From the NCBI RefSeq assembly GCF_014384785.1, contig NZ_JACRSU010000002.1:124001-188000 (forward strand): 64,000 bases of DNA, given 5' to 3'. Below, in pieces: positions 27,729-35,181 of the stretch. The notes under the pieces are model-generated. The model was not told the DNA's origin. It ran no database searches and worked only from the letters and a program-made list of their open reading frames with translations. Made by a program: the position numbers and the translations under genes. The DNA is from Congzhengia minquanensis. GTDB taxonomy: Bacteria; Bacillota; Clostridia; UBA1381; UBA9506. The stretch's first letter is position 1. Every line of letters starts with the position of its first letter.

Positions 27729-28748
27729 TCATTTACAGCACTCAATTACTTCAATGGATGGATTTCCAGAAAGGCTGAACTTGCCTGCGGCGTTATAGGG
27801 CAGGAAGAAATAATCGCCCTTTTTCAGGTTTCTTTCATAGTCCTGTCCGGACAAAACGCCGTTTCCGTCTGTTACAACATACACCGACGCAGGTTCTTTT
27901 AACGAAATGGTCCCGCTTGCATTGATTCTGTTTACCCGGAAACAATCTGTCTGCTGTTTCCCAATTAAAGATTCATATTGAAATTGTTCCGTTTTTTCAA
28001 TAACCTGCGCTTTCACCTTGCCTTGCACCTTATGTTCAAAATCAAAGCATGTAAAGGCAGTTTCCTTGTCAATTCCTAAATACATTTCATAATCAGAAAG
28101 TTTCACGTCGCCGCACCAGCGTTCGGGCTGAATGGTAAAATCGGTAGGCTCCTGCACCTCTAAAATCAGGCAGCCGTAGCCAATGGCATGAACAGCGCCT
28201 GCCGGAATAAATAAAACGTCGCCTTTTTCTACATTAACTTCTCTAATCAGGCCAACCATTGCCTCTTTGTCATATTCAGATTTTTCAACGGCCGCTTTAA
28301 ATTCCTCAATGGTAACACCGTCTTGAAATCCAAAATAAAGCTTGGCATTTTCTCTGAGACCTAAAATCACCCAACTTTCTGCTTTGCCATATTCAGAGTG
28401 AAAATATTTTCTTGAAAATTCTTTTGTTGGGTGCGCCTGAACAGGAAGCCTGATACCGCTGTCTAACACCTTCACTAAAAAGCCCAAATCGTTTCGGCTG
28501 CCAAGCATTTCCTGCTTATAGGTTTTCAGCGCATCGTCAAAATACAGGTCTTCCCCCAGCAGTTTGGAAACGCCTTCTTTTGGGCCGCTGCTATTTTTGT
28601 TCATTGCTTTCACCGGAGATGCAACCCATTCCTCAGGATAAAAACTGTCCTCAGAGTTGTCGCCAAAAAAGCCGGCAAACAATTTACCGCCGGTATATAC
28701 CCTGTACACCCTGTTTTGCTCAAAAAATATTGGTTTGTCATAAAACAT
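27729..28748 (-). CDS. manA: Class I mannose-6-phosphate isomerase-like protein
   Basis: Zinc-dependent aldose-ketose isomerase of the cupin-type ManA family, expected to interconvert mannose 6-phosphate and fructose 6-phosphate. Motifs: VQAHPTKEFS with the metal-binding His, ILEVQEPTDF, and the FIPAGAVHAIG loop with another metal His. The C-terminal cupin region ends in LKKGDYFFLPYNAAG. The longer open frame runs back into the kinase gene; GAGGAG 10 bases before the ATG at 28748 supports MFYDKPIFFE as the start (339 residues). It begins one base after the kinase stop. ManA would channel mannose freed by the GH2 enzyme, but needs a hexose kinase. Confidence 0.82.
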   Translation of the reverse strand: MFYDKPIFFEQNRVYRVYTGGKLFAGFFGDNSEDSFYPEEWVASPVKAMNKNSSGPKEGVSKLLGEDLYFDDALKTYKQEMLGSRNDLGFLVKVLDSGIRLPVQAHPTKEFSRKYFHSEYGKAESWVILGLRENAKLYFGFQDGVTIEEFKAAVEKSEYDKEAMVGLIREVNVEKGDVLFIPAGAVHAIGYGCLILEVQEPTDFTIQPERWCGDVKLSDYEMYLGIDKETAFTCFDFEHKVQGKVKAQVIEKTEQFQYESLIGKQQTDCFRVNRINASGTISLKEPASVYVVTDGNGVLSGQDYERNLKKGDYFFLPYNAAGKFSLSGNPSIEVIECCK

Positions 28749-28749
28749 G

Positions 28750-30045
28750 TTATCTCGTCTCCTCATATTGAATGATTTTCTGCGCTTCCTCAATGCTTTC
28801 ATAAAGCTTGGAGCCCGCCAGCGAAAACAGCATTGCGCCAAAGGAAGCTTCCTCCTGCTGGTTCGGTATATTCATTTTGCACGAAAATGCCGCTTCAAAC
28901 ATCTGCCTAAGCTTTTTGTTCTTCCGAATGCCATTCCCCGAGCCTACAAGGGCACCGCACGTTTTTCCTGTTTTTTGATACATTTGAAAAAGCTCATCAG
29001 ATATGGCGTATAAACTGCCAAAAATAAAGTTTTCCGGCGTGAAGTTTTCAAGGGATATGTTTCGAATGCTCCCCCTTAAATCCGGTTCTTCCCTGGTTCC
29101 GCAAAAGCGGTTGTCAAATATGAGTCCAGTTTCTTTCAGATTATCAATTGCATCTAACATCGGCCCATAGAGCGATGCGCATTTTTCTTTTGTGGCAAGG
29201 AAGACAACCTCCCTGAAAAAGCATTCCAAAGCGGCAAAAGACCTGCCGCCGCAAAGCGCCGATCCAACTAAGATATATTTATCATCATAAAGCGGACGGG
29301 TTTCAAGGCCCCTTACGCTGTAAATTTCATCAGACAGAACGGAGATTTGGCTTCCAGTTCCCACATTAACCAAAACTGCATTTTGATCTTTCACTGAGCC
29401 GATAAAGCTGGCCTGATTGTCCCCAATTGCCACGGTAACAGGAATATTTTTGTAGTAACCAGCAGTTTGAACGCCATGAACAACTTCCGGAATCCTATCA
29501 TTTTCAATTGTAAAAGCATTGTTTTTTAAATCATATAAACCAAAGCTTGCGGCGTCCGAAACATGAACAGCCGGCGCTTTGTTGCCGCAAAGCTTCATTA
29601 CAACAAAATCGTGAATGGTGCAGAATTTTTCCGCCGTTTCAGGAATCAGACCATTTTTTTCATTGTAAAAGTCTGTCACCAACCCGTAGCCAGTTGCGCT
29701 GTTTAAAAATCTGGCATAGGTTGTGTTTTGAAACGCCAAATCACCCCGGCCGTCCTGCCATGTGTAAAGGGGACTCACGGCGCTTCCCTCCGCATCCACA
29801 TACAAAATTCCGTGCATTTGTCCCGTCACACCAATGCTCACTACACCGTCGCACATCAGCTTTGAAAGAATGATGTGAACTGTTTCTAAAATTCGCTGCG
29901 GAGATTGTATTTTTTCCCAAGCATTGGGGCTTGACAATCCGCTGTCGTTGGGGAGGGTGATTGATTTTTCCACCGCGCCGCTGTGTATGTCTGCCAAAAT
30001 TCCGCAAATGCTGGTGGTTCCAATGTCCAGTCCAATTGCTTTCAA
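28750..30045 (-). CDS. FGGY-family carbohydrate kinase (sedoheptulokinase-like)
   Basis: ATP-dependent sugar kinase of the ASKHA fold. The N-terminal phosphate loop reads GLDIGTTSICGI, then GVTGQMHGIL and TWQDGR, with the second phosphate loop VNVGTGSQISVLS and the adenosine motif ALVGSGNGIRKN. At 431 residues it is shorter than xylulokinase or glycerol kinase (about 490-500) and resembles the sedoheptulokinase branch, which shares the MHG block. The true substrate is uncertain; a ketose is likely. It lies between the glycyl radical enzyme and manA with gaps of 12 and 1 bases. Confidence 0.8.
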   Translation of the reverse strand: MKAIGLDIGTTSICGILADIHSGAVEKSITLPNDSGLSSPNAWEKIQSPQRILETVHIILSKLMCDGVVSIGVTGQMHGILYVDAEGSAVSPLYTWQDGRGDLAFQNTTYARFLNSATGYGLVTDFYNEKNGLIPETAEKFCTIHDFVVMKLCGNKAPAVHVSDAASFGLYDLKNNAFTIENDRIPEVVHGVQTAGYYKNIPVTVAIGDNQASFIGSVKDQNAVLVNVGTGSQISVLSDEIYSVRGLETRPLYDDKYILVGSALCGGRSFAALECFFREVVFLATKEKCASLYGPMLDAIDNLKETGLIFDNRFCGTREEPDLRGSIRNISLENFTPENFIFGSLYAISDELFQMYQKTGKTCGALVGSGNGIRKNKKLRQMFEAAFSCKMNIPNQQEEASFGAMLFSLAGSKLYESIEEAQKIIQYEETR

Positions 30046-30057
30046 GCTGCTCCCCCC

Positions 30058-32382
30058 TTAAATTGCTGTTGACTTTAAGTCCAAACGCTTTATAATATCC
30101 TGCTGAATGGCCGGGGACAAATCCAAAAAGTTTACAAACGTGCCGTGAATACGCATGATATAAACGCCGCTGGGGGCATACTTTTTCGGATTTTCCAAAA
30201 CCTTCCGCAATGTTTCCGGCGTTGTTACATTCACATAGAGATAAAACGGTGCCGCCCCTTCATTCAGCTCGTTAAAAAACAGCGGATTTATAATCTTGTT
30301 TTTAAACTCCATTCCCTTTTCTTCCAAGGTATCCGCTTTAAAATATTTCGGGTCAATTCCCAAATGGGAAGCATATCCGCCATTCATTTTTTCAAAGGGC
30401 AGCTTCATGTTAGAAAGCATACGAAAGCCCAGCCCGTTGCAGGCTTCCCCATACAGCGGGTCTACGCCATAGCCCAGCATTTCCCTTGCCTTTCTTCCGT
30501 CGGGCGTTGCCGAAACCCAATATCCATATAAAAGATGGGTAGACGGGCTGCTGAAGTCCGGCCGGAAGGGGTTGCCCAAATAGTTCTTTTTCGATGACAC
30601 AATGTTCGCAATCCGCTCTGCAATCTCCGCCGCTTCATCATCAACATCTTCTAAATTGTTTCCAAATTTATGGCAGGAAAGCAAAAATCTATGTAACGAT
30701 TGATATCCCTCGAAATTGTTCTTTAAAGCTGGAATTAGGTTTTCCGCCTCGTCAGGTCGTTCTTTTAATAGGCTATCAATTGCAATAAAGCAGTCTGCCA
30801 CAACAGTTAATCCGTGAATTAAGCACCCGCTACCGTTATATTTTGTACCCTGCTGCTTTGTATCCCGCAGGTCAATTCCGCTATCAAACCCGCCCATAAA
30901 GCAGGATAAAAACGGCACTCTTAAATTTGACAGTGCTTGCGACGCACCGTTTGCAGCTTCCACCATTTTTTCTGCAAAAAATTCCACGTTTTTATAAAAT
31001 AGCTCTCTTACACTTCGCAAATCACAGGGGCTAAGCTCTGCTATTTTTTCACCCGTTAAAATAGATATACCGCCATTTAACGTCAGTTCTAAAATTTTTG
31101 GCAGGTTCAGCCAGCTGTTTGTGGTGTTGCCGTTGTCTTTTCCCATAATAAGAGGTTCCTGGCAGCCGGCAATCGCAATGTCGGGCAAATCGCTGTCTTC
31201 AACCCCGCTTGCCTTAAGCACCTCGAACAGCGCATCGTCGTTAAACAGCGACGGCGTCAGAACGCCTGGAGAAAAGAAAAATCTGCCCAGCTCGCGGTAC
31301 AGCTTATCCGGCGTGTTCTTATGCAGCTTTACCGACAAAATGGGCTGCGGCAAATTCATGTCGTAATATGCATCTAAAAGCGCATAGGTGGTCTCATTGG
31401 TCAAATCGTTTCCGCAAATGTCTTTTCCGCTGACAATGATATTTTGCGAAATGGCCCAGCTTCTGTCGGCAACATTAAAGAACACCAAAAAGTGGCGGAA
31501 AAGCTCCGACATTTCTTCTCTGTCCATGCAGCCTCGGAATTCGTCAAAAATCCGGTCTGCATTGCCAACGGAAAATGCAAAGGGATTGGGCGTTTGCTCT
31601 AAACACATTACCTGCCAAAGCAAAATAAAAAACTGGATTGCCTCATACAAGTTTTCCGCACCGTTTTCCGGCACTTTTTTTAACGTATCCGCTATGTGTG
31701 CAAGCTGATTTTTCCTATGTATGTCTGCCGTTTTCATTTGTTCTTTTACAATTATACGATACCTCTGCGCCAAAATCAAGACTGTTTTTAAAGATTCCGC
31801 CATTGCCTGATATCCGGTTCCGTTCCTTTGACTGAGCGTTTGAATCATCTCGTTCAACCCATGCTTTAGCGCAAACCGGAAATCAGGAATCAAGTGGCCC
31901 GTTACCTGTTCAACGAAAAACGCCACCTCTTTGGTGTAATTCTCTGCAGATTTATAAACCTTTCCCAGCTCCTGCACATATGGGGTGTTTTCATATTGTT
32001 TCCTCACCGCTTCAATTCTGTCTTTTGAAAATTCGTCATTCGGCTCAATGTCACCGAACACTGCTGTGGGGTCGCAATATCCGCTGAACTCCTCTACCTT
32101 AAAAGAAGGGTTAATCAGCGCATAGCTCCTGGCAAAACCATCGTCCTGCGTTCCCGCAAAAATACAGTTCTCGTTTAGCTCCAGTGGAATTTTTTTTGCA
32201 ATTTCCTGCAAAATATAAGCCTTTTTCAGTTCCTCTGGAACTCCTGTAAACTGTTTGTCAACCCCGCAGGCAATTTCCTGGGCGATAAACCAGCCGTCCA
32301 GCCGTTTTTTGCTGCGCTCATAGGCAAACAGCTTTTTCGCTTTGTCTGTAATTTCATTTTTTTCATAAAGATTATGCAGCAT
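30058..32382 (-). CDS. Glycyl radical enzyme of unknown specificity
   Basis: 774-residue member of the pyruvate formate-lyase/dehydratase superfamily, which uses a backbone glycyl radical to make a cysteine thiyl radical and then act on the substrate. Visible: the N-terminal block GHLIPDFRFALKHGL, the catalytic loop AGCQEP with Cys407 and Glu409, and the C-terminal glycyl radical loop MRIHGTFVNFLDL with Gly747. Cys-x-Glu-Pro is the pattern of eliminating enzymes (glycerol, diol and choline types), not of pyruvate formate-lyase, which has Cys-Cys. Gln between Cys and Glu, and His-Gly-Thr at the radical site, both differ from the common GCVEP and RV(S/A)GY. AAGGAGG precedes the ATG. The sugar-enzyme context suggests a sugar or polyol substrate; which one is unknown. 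Confidence 0.88.
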   Translation of the reverse strand: MLHNLYEKNEITDKAKKLFAYERSKKRLDGWFIAQEIACGVDKQFTGVPEELKKAYILQEIAKKIPLELNENCIFAGTQDDGFARSYALINPSFKVEEFSGYCDPTAVFGDIEPNDEFSKDRIEAVRKQYENTPYVQELGKVYKSAENYTKEVAFFVEQVTGHLIPDFRFALKHGLNEMIQTLSQRNGTGYQAMAESLKTVLILAQRYRIIVKEQMKTADIHRKNQLAHIADTLKKVPENGAENLYEAIQFFILLWQVMCLEQTPNPFAFSVGNADRIFDEFRGCMDREEMSELFRHFLVFFNVADRSWAISQNIIVSGKDICGNDLTNETTYALLDAYYDMNLPQPILSVKLHKNTPDKLYRELGRFFFSPGVLTPSLFNDDALFEVLKASGVEDSDLPDIAIAGCQEPLIMGKDNGNTTNSWLNLPKILELTLNGGISILTGEKIAELSPCDLRSVRELFYKNVEFFAEKMVEAANGASQALSNLRVPFLSCFMGGFDSGIDLRDTKQQGTKYNGSGCLIHGLTVVADCFIAIDSLLKERPDEAENLIPALKNNFEGYQSLHRFLLSCHKFGNNLEDVDDEAAEIAERIANIVSSKKNYLGNPFRPDFSSPSTHLLYGYWVSATPDGRKAREMLGYGVDPLYGEACNGLGFRMLSNMKLPFEKMNGGYASHLGIDPKYFKADTLEEKGMEFKNKIINPLFFNELNEGAAPFYLYVNVTTPETLRKVLENPKKYAPSGVYIMRIHGTFVNFLDLSPAIQQDIIKRLDLKSTAI

Positions 32383-32397
32383 AACAAATAACCCTCC

Positions 32398-33114
32398 TTA
32401 AGTTATAACCAGTTTCAATCCGTTTTTATAAAATTCCTCTTTAAAATTGTCTATTTCCTGCTTGGAAACAAATCCGTTTTCAATTTCATAAGGACGCTCC
32501 CACTTATCCTTGCCATATTCATGATATGGCAACAGTTCAAAAGCTGCGTTTTGTGTGTCTAGATTTTTAAAAAAAGAAGCAAATTCTTTATGCGCTCCAC
32601 TGTTAAAGCCATGAATGAGCGGAATTCTAATGAGCACCTGCCGCCCAATTTTTGTTATTTCCGCAATGTTATTCAGCGTTTGCAAGTTGTCTGCCCCCGT
32701 CCATTGCTTGTGCTGCTCCATATCAACATGCTTTACATCTATTATCAAAAAATCTACAAACTGAAGCAGCTCCGTCAGTCTGCCGCAGGAACCGTTGGTT
32801 TCAATAGCGGTGTGAATCTCGTTTTTCTTTAAAAGGTGCAGCGTATTAAAAAGCTCTTCAAACTGCACGGTTGGCTCTCCGCCTGTAAAGGTTACACCAC
32901 CGCCGTCGAAAAACATCATTTTGCACCGCTTCGCCTCGTCAGCAATTTCCTCCGGACTGTAATTCACAGTGGTTTTACAAACGTTTTCCATGCTTTCCGG
33001 GTTGGAGCACCACTTGCACCGAAAATTACAGCCCTGCATATGGTACACAAGCCGGTTTCCCGGTCCGTCCTGGGAATAGTTAAACCCCTTTTGAAAAATT
33101 TTTATAAAAACCAT
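32398..33114 (-). CDS. Glycyl radical enzyme activase (radical SAM)
   Basis: Uses S-adenosylmethionine and a 4Fe-4S cluster to abstract the glycine hydrogen of the partner enzyme encoded 15 bases downstream. The cluster motif is CNFRCKWC (Cys29, Cys33, Cys36), preceded by DGPGNRLVYHMQG. GVTFTGGEP is the SAM-binding GGE motif, and VDFLIIDVKH the later barrel strand. At 238 residues it lacks the two-cluster ferredoxin insert found in most activases of dehydratase-type glycyl radical enzymes and looks like the compact pyruvate formate-lyase activase. The start ATG directly abuts AAGGGG. It is the first gene of the operon, about 30 bases after the predicted start of transcription. Confidence 0.9.
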   Translation of the reverse strand: MVFIKIFQKGFNYSQDGPGNRLVYHMQGCNFRCKWCSNPESMENVCKTTVNYSPEEIADEAKRCKMMFFDGGGVTFTGGEPTVQFEELFNTLHLLKKNEIHTAIETNGSCGRLTELLQFVDFLIIDVKHVDMEQHKQWTGADNLQTLNNIAEITKIGRQVLIRIPLIHGFNSGAHKEFASFFKNLDTQNAAFELLPYHEYGKDKWERPYEIENGFVSKQEIDNFKEEFYKNGLKLVIT

Positions 33115-33121
33115 CCCCTTA

Positions 33122-33148
33122 AAATTAGTTAATTGGTCTTACTAATTT
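33122..33148 (-). promoter_or_regulatory. Putative ROK-regulator operator
   Basis: A perfect 8-bp inverted repeat (AAATTAGT at 33122-33129, ACTAATTT at 33141-33148) with an 11-base spacer overlaps the predicted transcription start. Half sites of the TTAGT/ACTAA type are known for XylR-like ROK repressors, and a ROK gene ends 31 bases away. Confidence 0.65.
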
Positions 33149-33149
33149 G

Positions 33150-33178
33150 ATAGTAGCACATCTTTTTCCATTTGTCAA
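33150..33178 (-). promoter_or_regulatory. Sigma-A promoter of the glycyl radical enzyme operon
   Basis: On the minus strand TTGACA (33178-33173), a 17-base spacer and TACTAT (33155-33150). The -35 abuts the stop codon of the ROK gene, so the operon is separately transcribed. It would drive the seven genes from the activase to GH2. Confidence 0.82.
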
Positions 33179-34273
33179 TCATAAATGAAAAAATTTGTCC
33201 AGCGCAATCACAGCGGCACTCTGGATGGAAGACGTTATTTTTGTTTTCACGATGCTTACCTTTTGGTTCAGGCTCTTTTCGCGGACACGGGCATTTAAAA
33301 TAGATAACAACTGTTCCGACTTGTAAGCAATGTCTGAAGCCAGCACAATAATGTCAAGAGAAAACAAATTGCTGACATTCACCAGCGCAGGAACTAAATA
33401 TTCTGCTTCCTTTTCGATGAGGACAGTGTCTTCTGCATCAACAGCCTCCGTCCAGGTTTGGTAGGGGGTATTTTTTAAAATGGAACGGATTGATGCATAG
33501 GTTTCTAGGCATCCTCTGTTGCCGCATTCACAGAGAATTCCGTTATAATTTATGGTTGTGTGCCCAAGCTCGTTTAATCCCTCATACAGACTGCCGCCCA
33601 ATATAATGCCGGAGCCAATGCCCTCGTCAATCTTCACCACCATAAAATTGGGAACCTCTTTTGCCGTTCCAAAATATTTTTCACAAACCGCCCATGCGTT
33701 AGAAACATTTTCTAAATAAACAGGAACGTGAAAATGGTGCTTTATCTGCGCACCAATGTTCACAAAGTGCCACTGGTTAAAGTTCGGCGCAGCTAAAACC
33801 GTGGTATTGTTTCGATCAACCGGCCCTGGGGTGGTAACGCCGATTGCAAACAGCTTTTTTTTGGGAATTGACAGTTCTGAAATTTCCCGGGCTATCATAC
33901 TGCATACCTGTTCTATAACTTCGTTTGCCGTTAGGCTTTCTTTCATTTTTTCTCTTTTCTGAACTAAAACCTCGCCGTAAAAATTGATGATGCCCGCCTC
34001 AAAATGGTTTCTTGTAATATTTACGCCCGCAAAATATAAATATTCCCGGTTTAAATAAAGCTTCTTTGGGCGCCGACCCACCTCGTTTGTAATTTGCGGC
34101 ACTTCTAAAACAATGTTTTCTTTTAGCAGTTCGTCCACAATGGTAGAAAGCGCTGGCTTGGTTAAGCCCGTTTGCTGCGACAATTCTGCTCTGGACAAAT
34201 TCCGTTCGCGAATTAAGTCCAAAACCAGCTTTTTGTTTTTTTCTTTCATTACCGCCGCATTGGTCGCTTTCAT
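33179..34273 (-). CDS. ROK-family transcriptional regulator (NagC/XylR type)
   Basis: Probably a repressor of the carbohydrate cluster that responds to a sugar. The 364-residue protein has an N-terminal winged helix-turn-helix (NLSRAELSQQTGLTKPALSTIVDELL, about 20-50), then a ROK sugar-binding domain with AGVNITRN, the EPGH-like region EGLNELGHTTINYNG, and the zinc motif CECGNRGCLETYAS. The longer frame opens at a TTG inside GGAGGAAGG; the ATG seven bases after that site is chosen. It sits directly upstream of the promoter with the inverted repeat described separately. Confidence 0.9.
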   Translation of the reverse strand: MKATNAAVMKEKNKKLVLDLIRERNLSRAELSQQTGLTKPALSTIVDELLKENIVLEVPQITNEVGRRPKKLYLNREYLYFAGVNITRNHFEAGIINFYGEVLVQKREKMKESLTANEVIEQVCSMIAREISELSIPKKKLFAIGVTTPGPVDRNNTTVLAAPNFNQWHFVNIGAQIKHHFHVPVYLENVSNAWAVCEKYFGTAKEVPNFMVVKIDEGIGSGIILGGSLYEGLNELGHTTINYNGILCECGNRGCLETYASIRSILKNTPYQTWTEAVDAEDTVLIEKEAEYLVPALVNVSNLFSLDIIVLASDIAYKSEQLLSILNARVREKSLNQKVSIVKTKITSSIQSAAVIALDKFFHL

Positions 34274-34294
34274 GCTGCCTTCCTCCAATACTAT

Positions 34295-35167
34295 TTAAAA
34301 AGCATTATCATATTTTGCAATTAAAATCCTGCCGGTAGTAACCATAAGCTCTAAAGCCTTCACCATAAGTTCAGGCTCATTTTTATAGGTGCTTAAAAAA
34401 TGCCCGCCGACTTCATAGGTAAAATCACCGTCATATTCAATACATTTCAGGGCGGTCATCACCGCGTCCCAGTTAATTTTCCCCTGGTAGGGAATGGTGT
34501 GCAAATCGCGCACATTGTCGTTATCGTGAACATGAAGCGCACAAAGCCGCTGTCCACCAAGCTCAAATATTGCGGCCCCCGCAGTTTGCCCAACCAGGCC
34601 GCAATGGCCCACGTCTAAGCAAACCGTAAAATACTCTGGGTCTAACGCATCAAAAAAGTCGGCAAGTTCCCGGCCAAAGCTGCACACGTTGGGAACAATT
34701 TTATTCTGTGCACTGTCAAAACCCCACATGTTCTCCAGCGCAATTTTTGTGTGCGCTTCTTTTGCATACGGAAGCAAGCTGTTATAAAACTCAATGTTAA
34801 ACTCTTTTTGATCTACACTGTCGGGACATGCTGTTGGATGCACAACAATCTGCTTTGCTCCCACCAAACCTGCCGCTTTAATCGAACGGATTAAGGCAGG
34901 TTTTACCTTTTCGTTATATTCATCGTCGCCAAACCTGTAAGACGGGAACGGCGCGTGGGCCTGGTTAAAATAGATATTGTTGTCTTCCGCCCACTGCTTT
35001 AATTTTAAGCAGGTGCTTTCATAATTCTCTTCCGAAAATTCTGCTTCATAAATAGGATGAATCAGGTTTAAATCCAGCGCGTCAAAGCCCAGCTTTGCCA
35101 AAAGCCGAATGCCGTTTTCATACCCAAATGTTTCAAACACGCTGTCTGTTGTGGTAGATAATATCAT
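34295..35167 (-). CDS. Sugar phosphate isomerase/epimerase-like TIM barrel protein
   Basis: The 290-residue protein belongs to the xylose-isomerase-like/AP endonuclease 2 fold. Metal-binding residues are suggested by IALENMWGF, CLDVGHCGL, ALHVHDND and FTYEVGG. The family includes isomerases, 3-epimerases, dehydratases and 3-keto-sugar lyases, so the exact reaction is open. AGGAGG precedes the ATG. It follows the FAD oxidoreductase by 14 bases and precedes the ROK gene by 21. An oxidoreductase next to this fold is a pairing known from keto-sugar pathways. Confidence 0.82.
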   Translation of the reverse strand: MILSTTTDSVFETFGYENGIRLLAKLGFDALDLNLIHPIYEAEFSEENYESTCLKLKQWAEDNNIYFNQAHAPFPSYRFGDDEYNEKVKPALIRSIKAAGLVGAKQIVVHPTACPDSVDQKEFNIEFYNSLLPYAKEAHTKIALENMWGFDSAQNKIVPNVCSFGRELADFFDALDPEYFTVCLDVGHCGLVGQTAGAAIFELGGQRLCALHVHDNDNVRDLHTIPYQGKINWDAVMTALKCIEYDGDFTYEVGGHFLSTYKNEPELMVKALELMVTTGRILIAKYDNAF

Positions 35168-35181
35168 CTTTTTTCTCCTCC

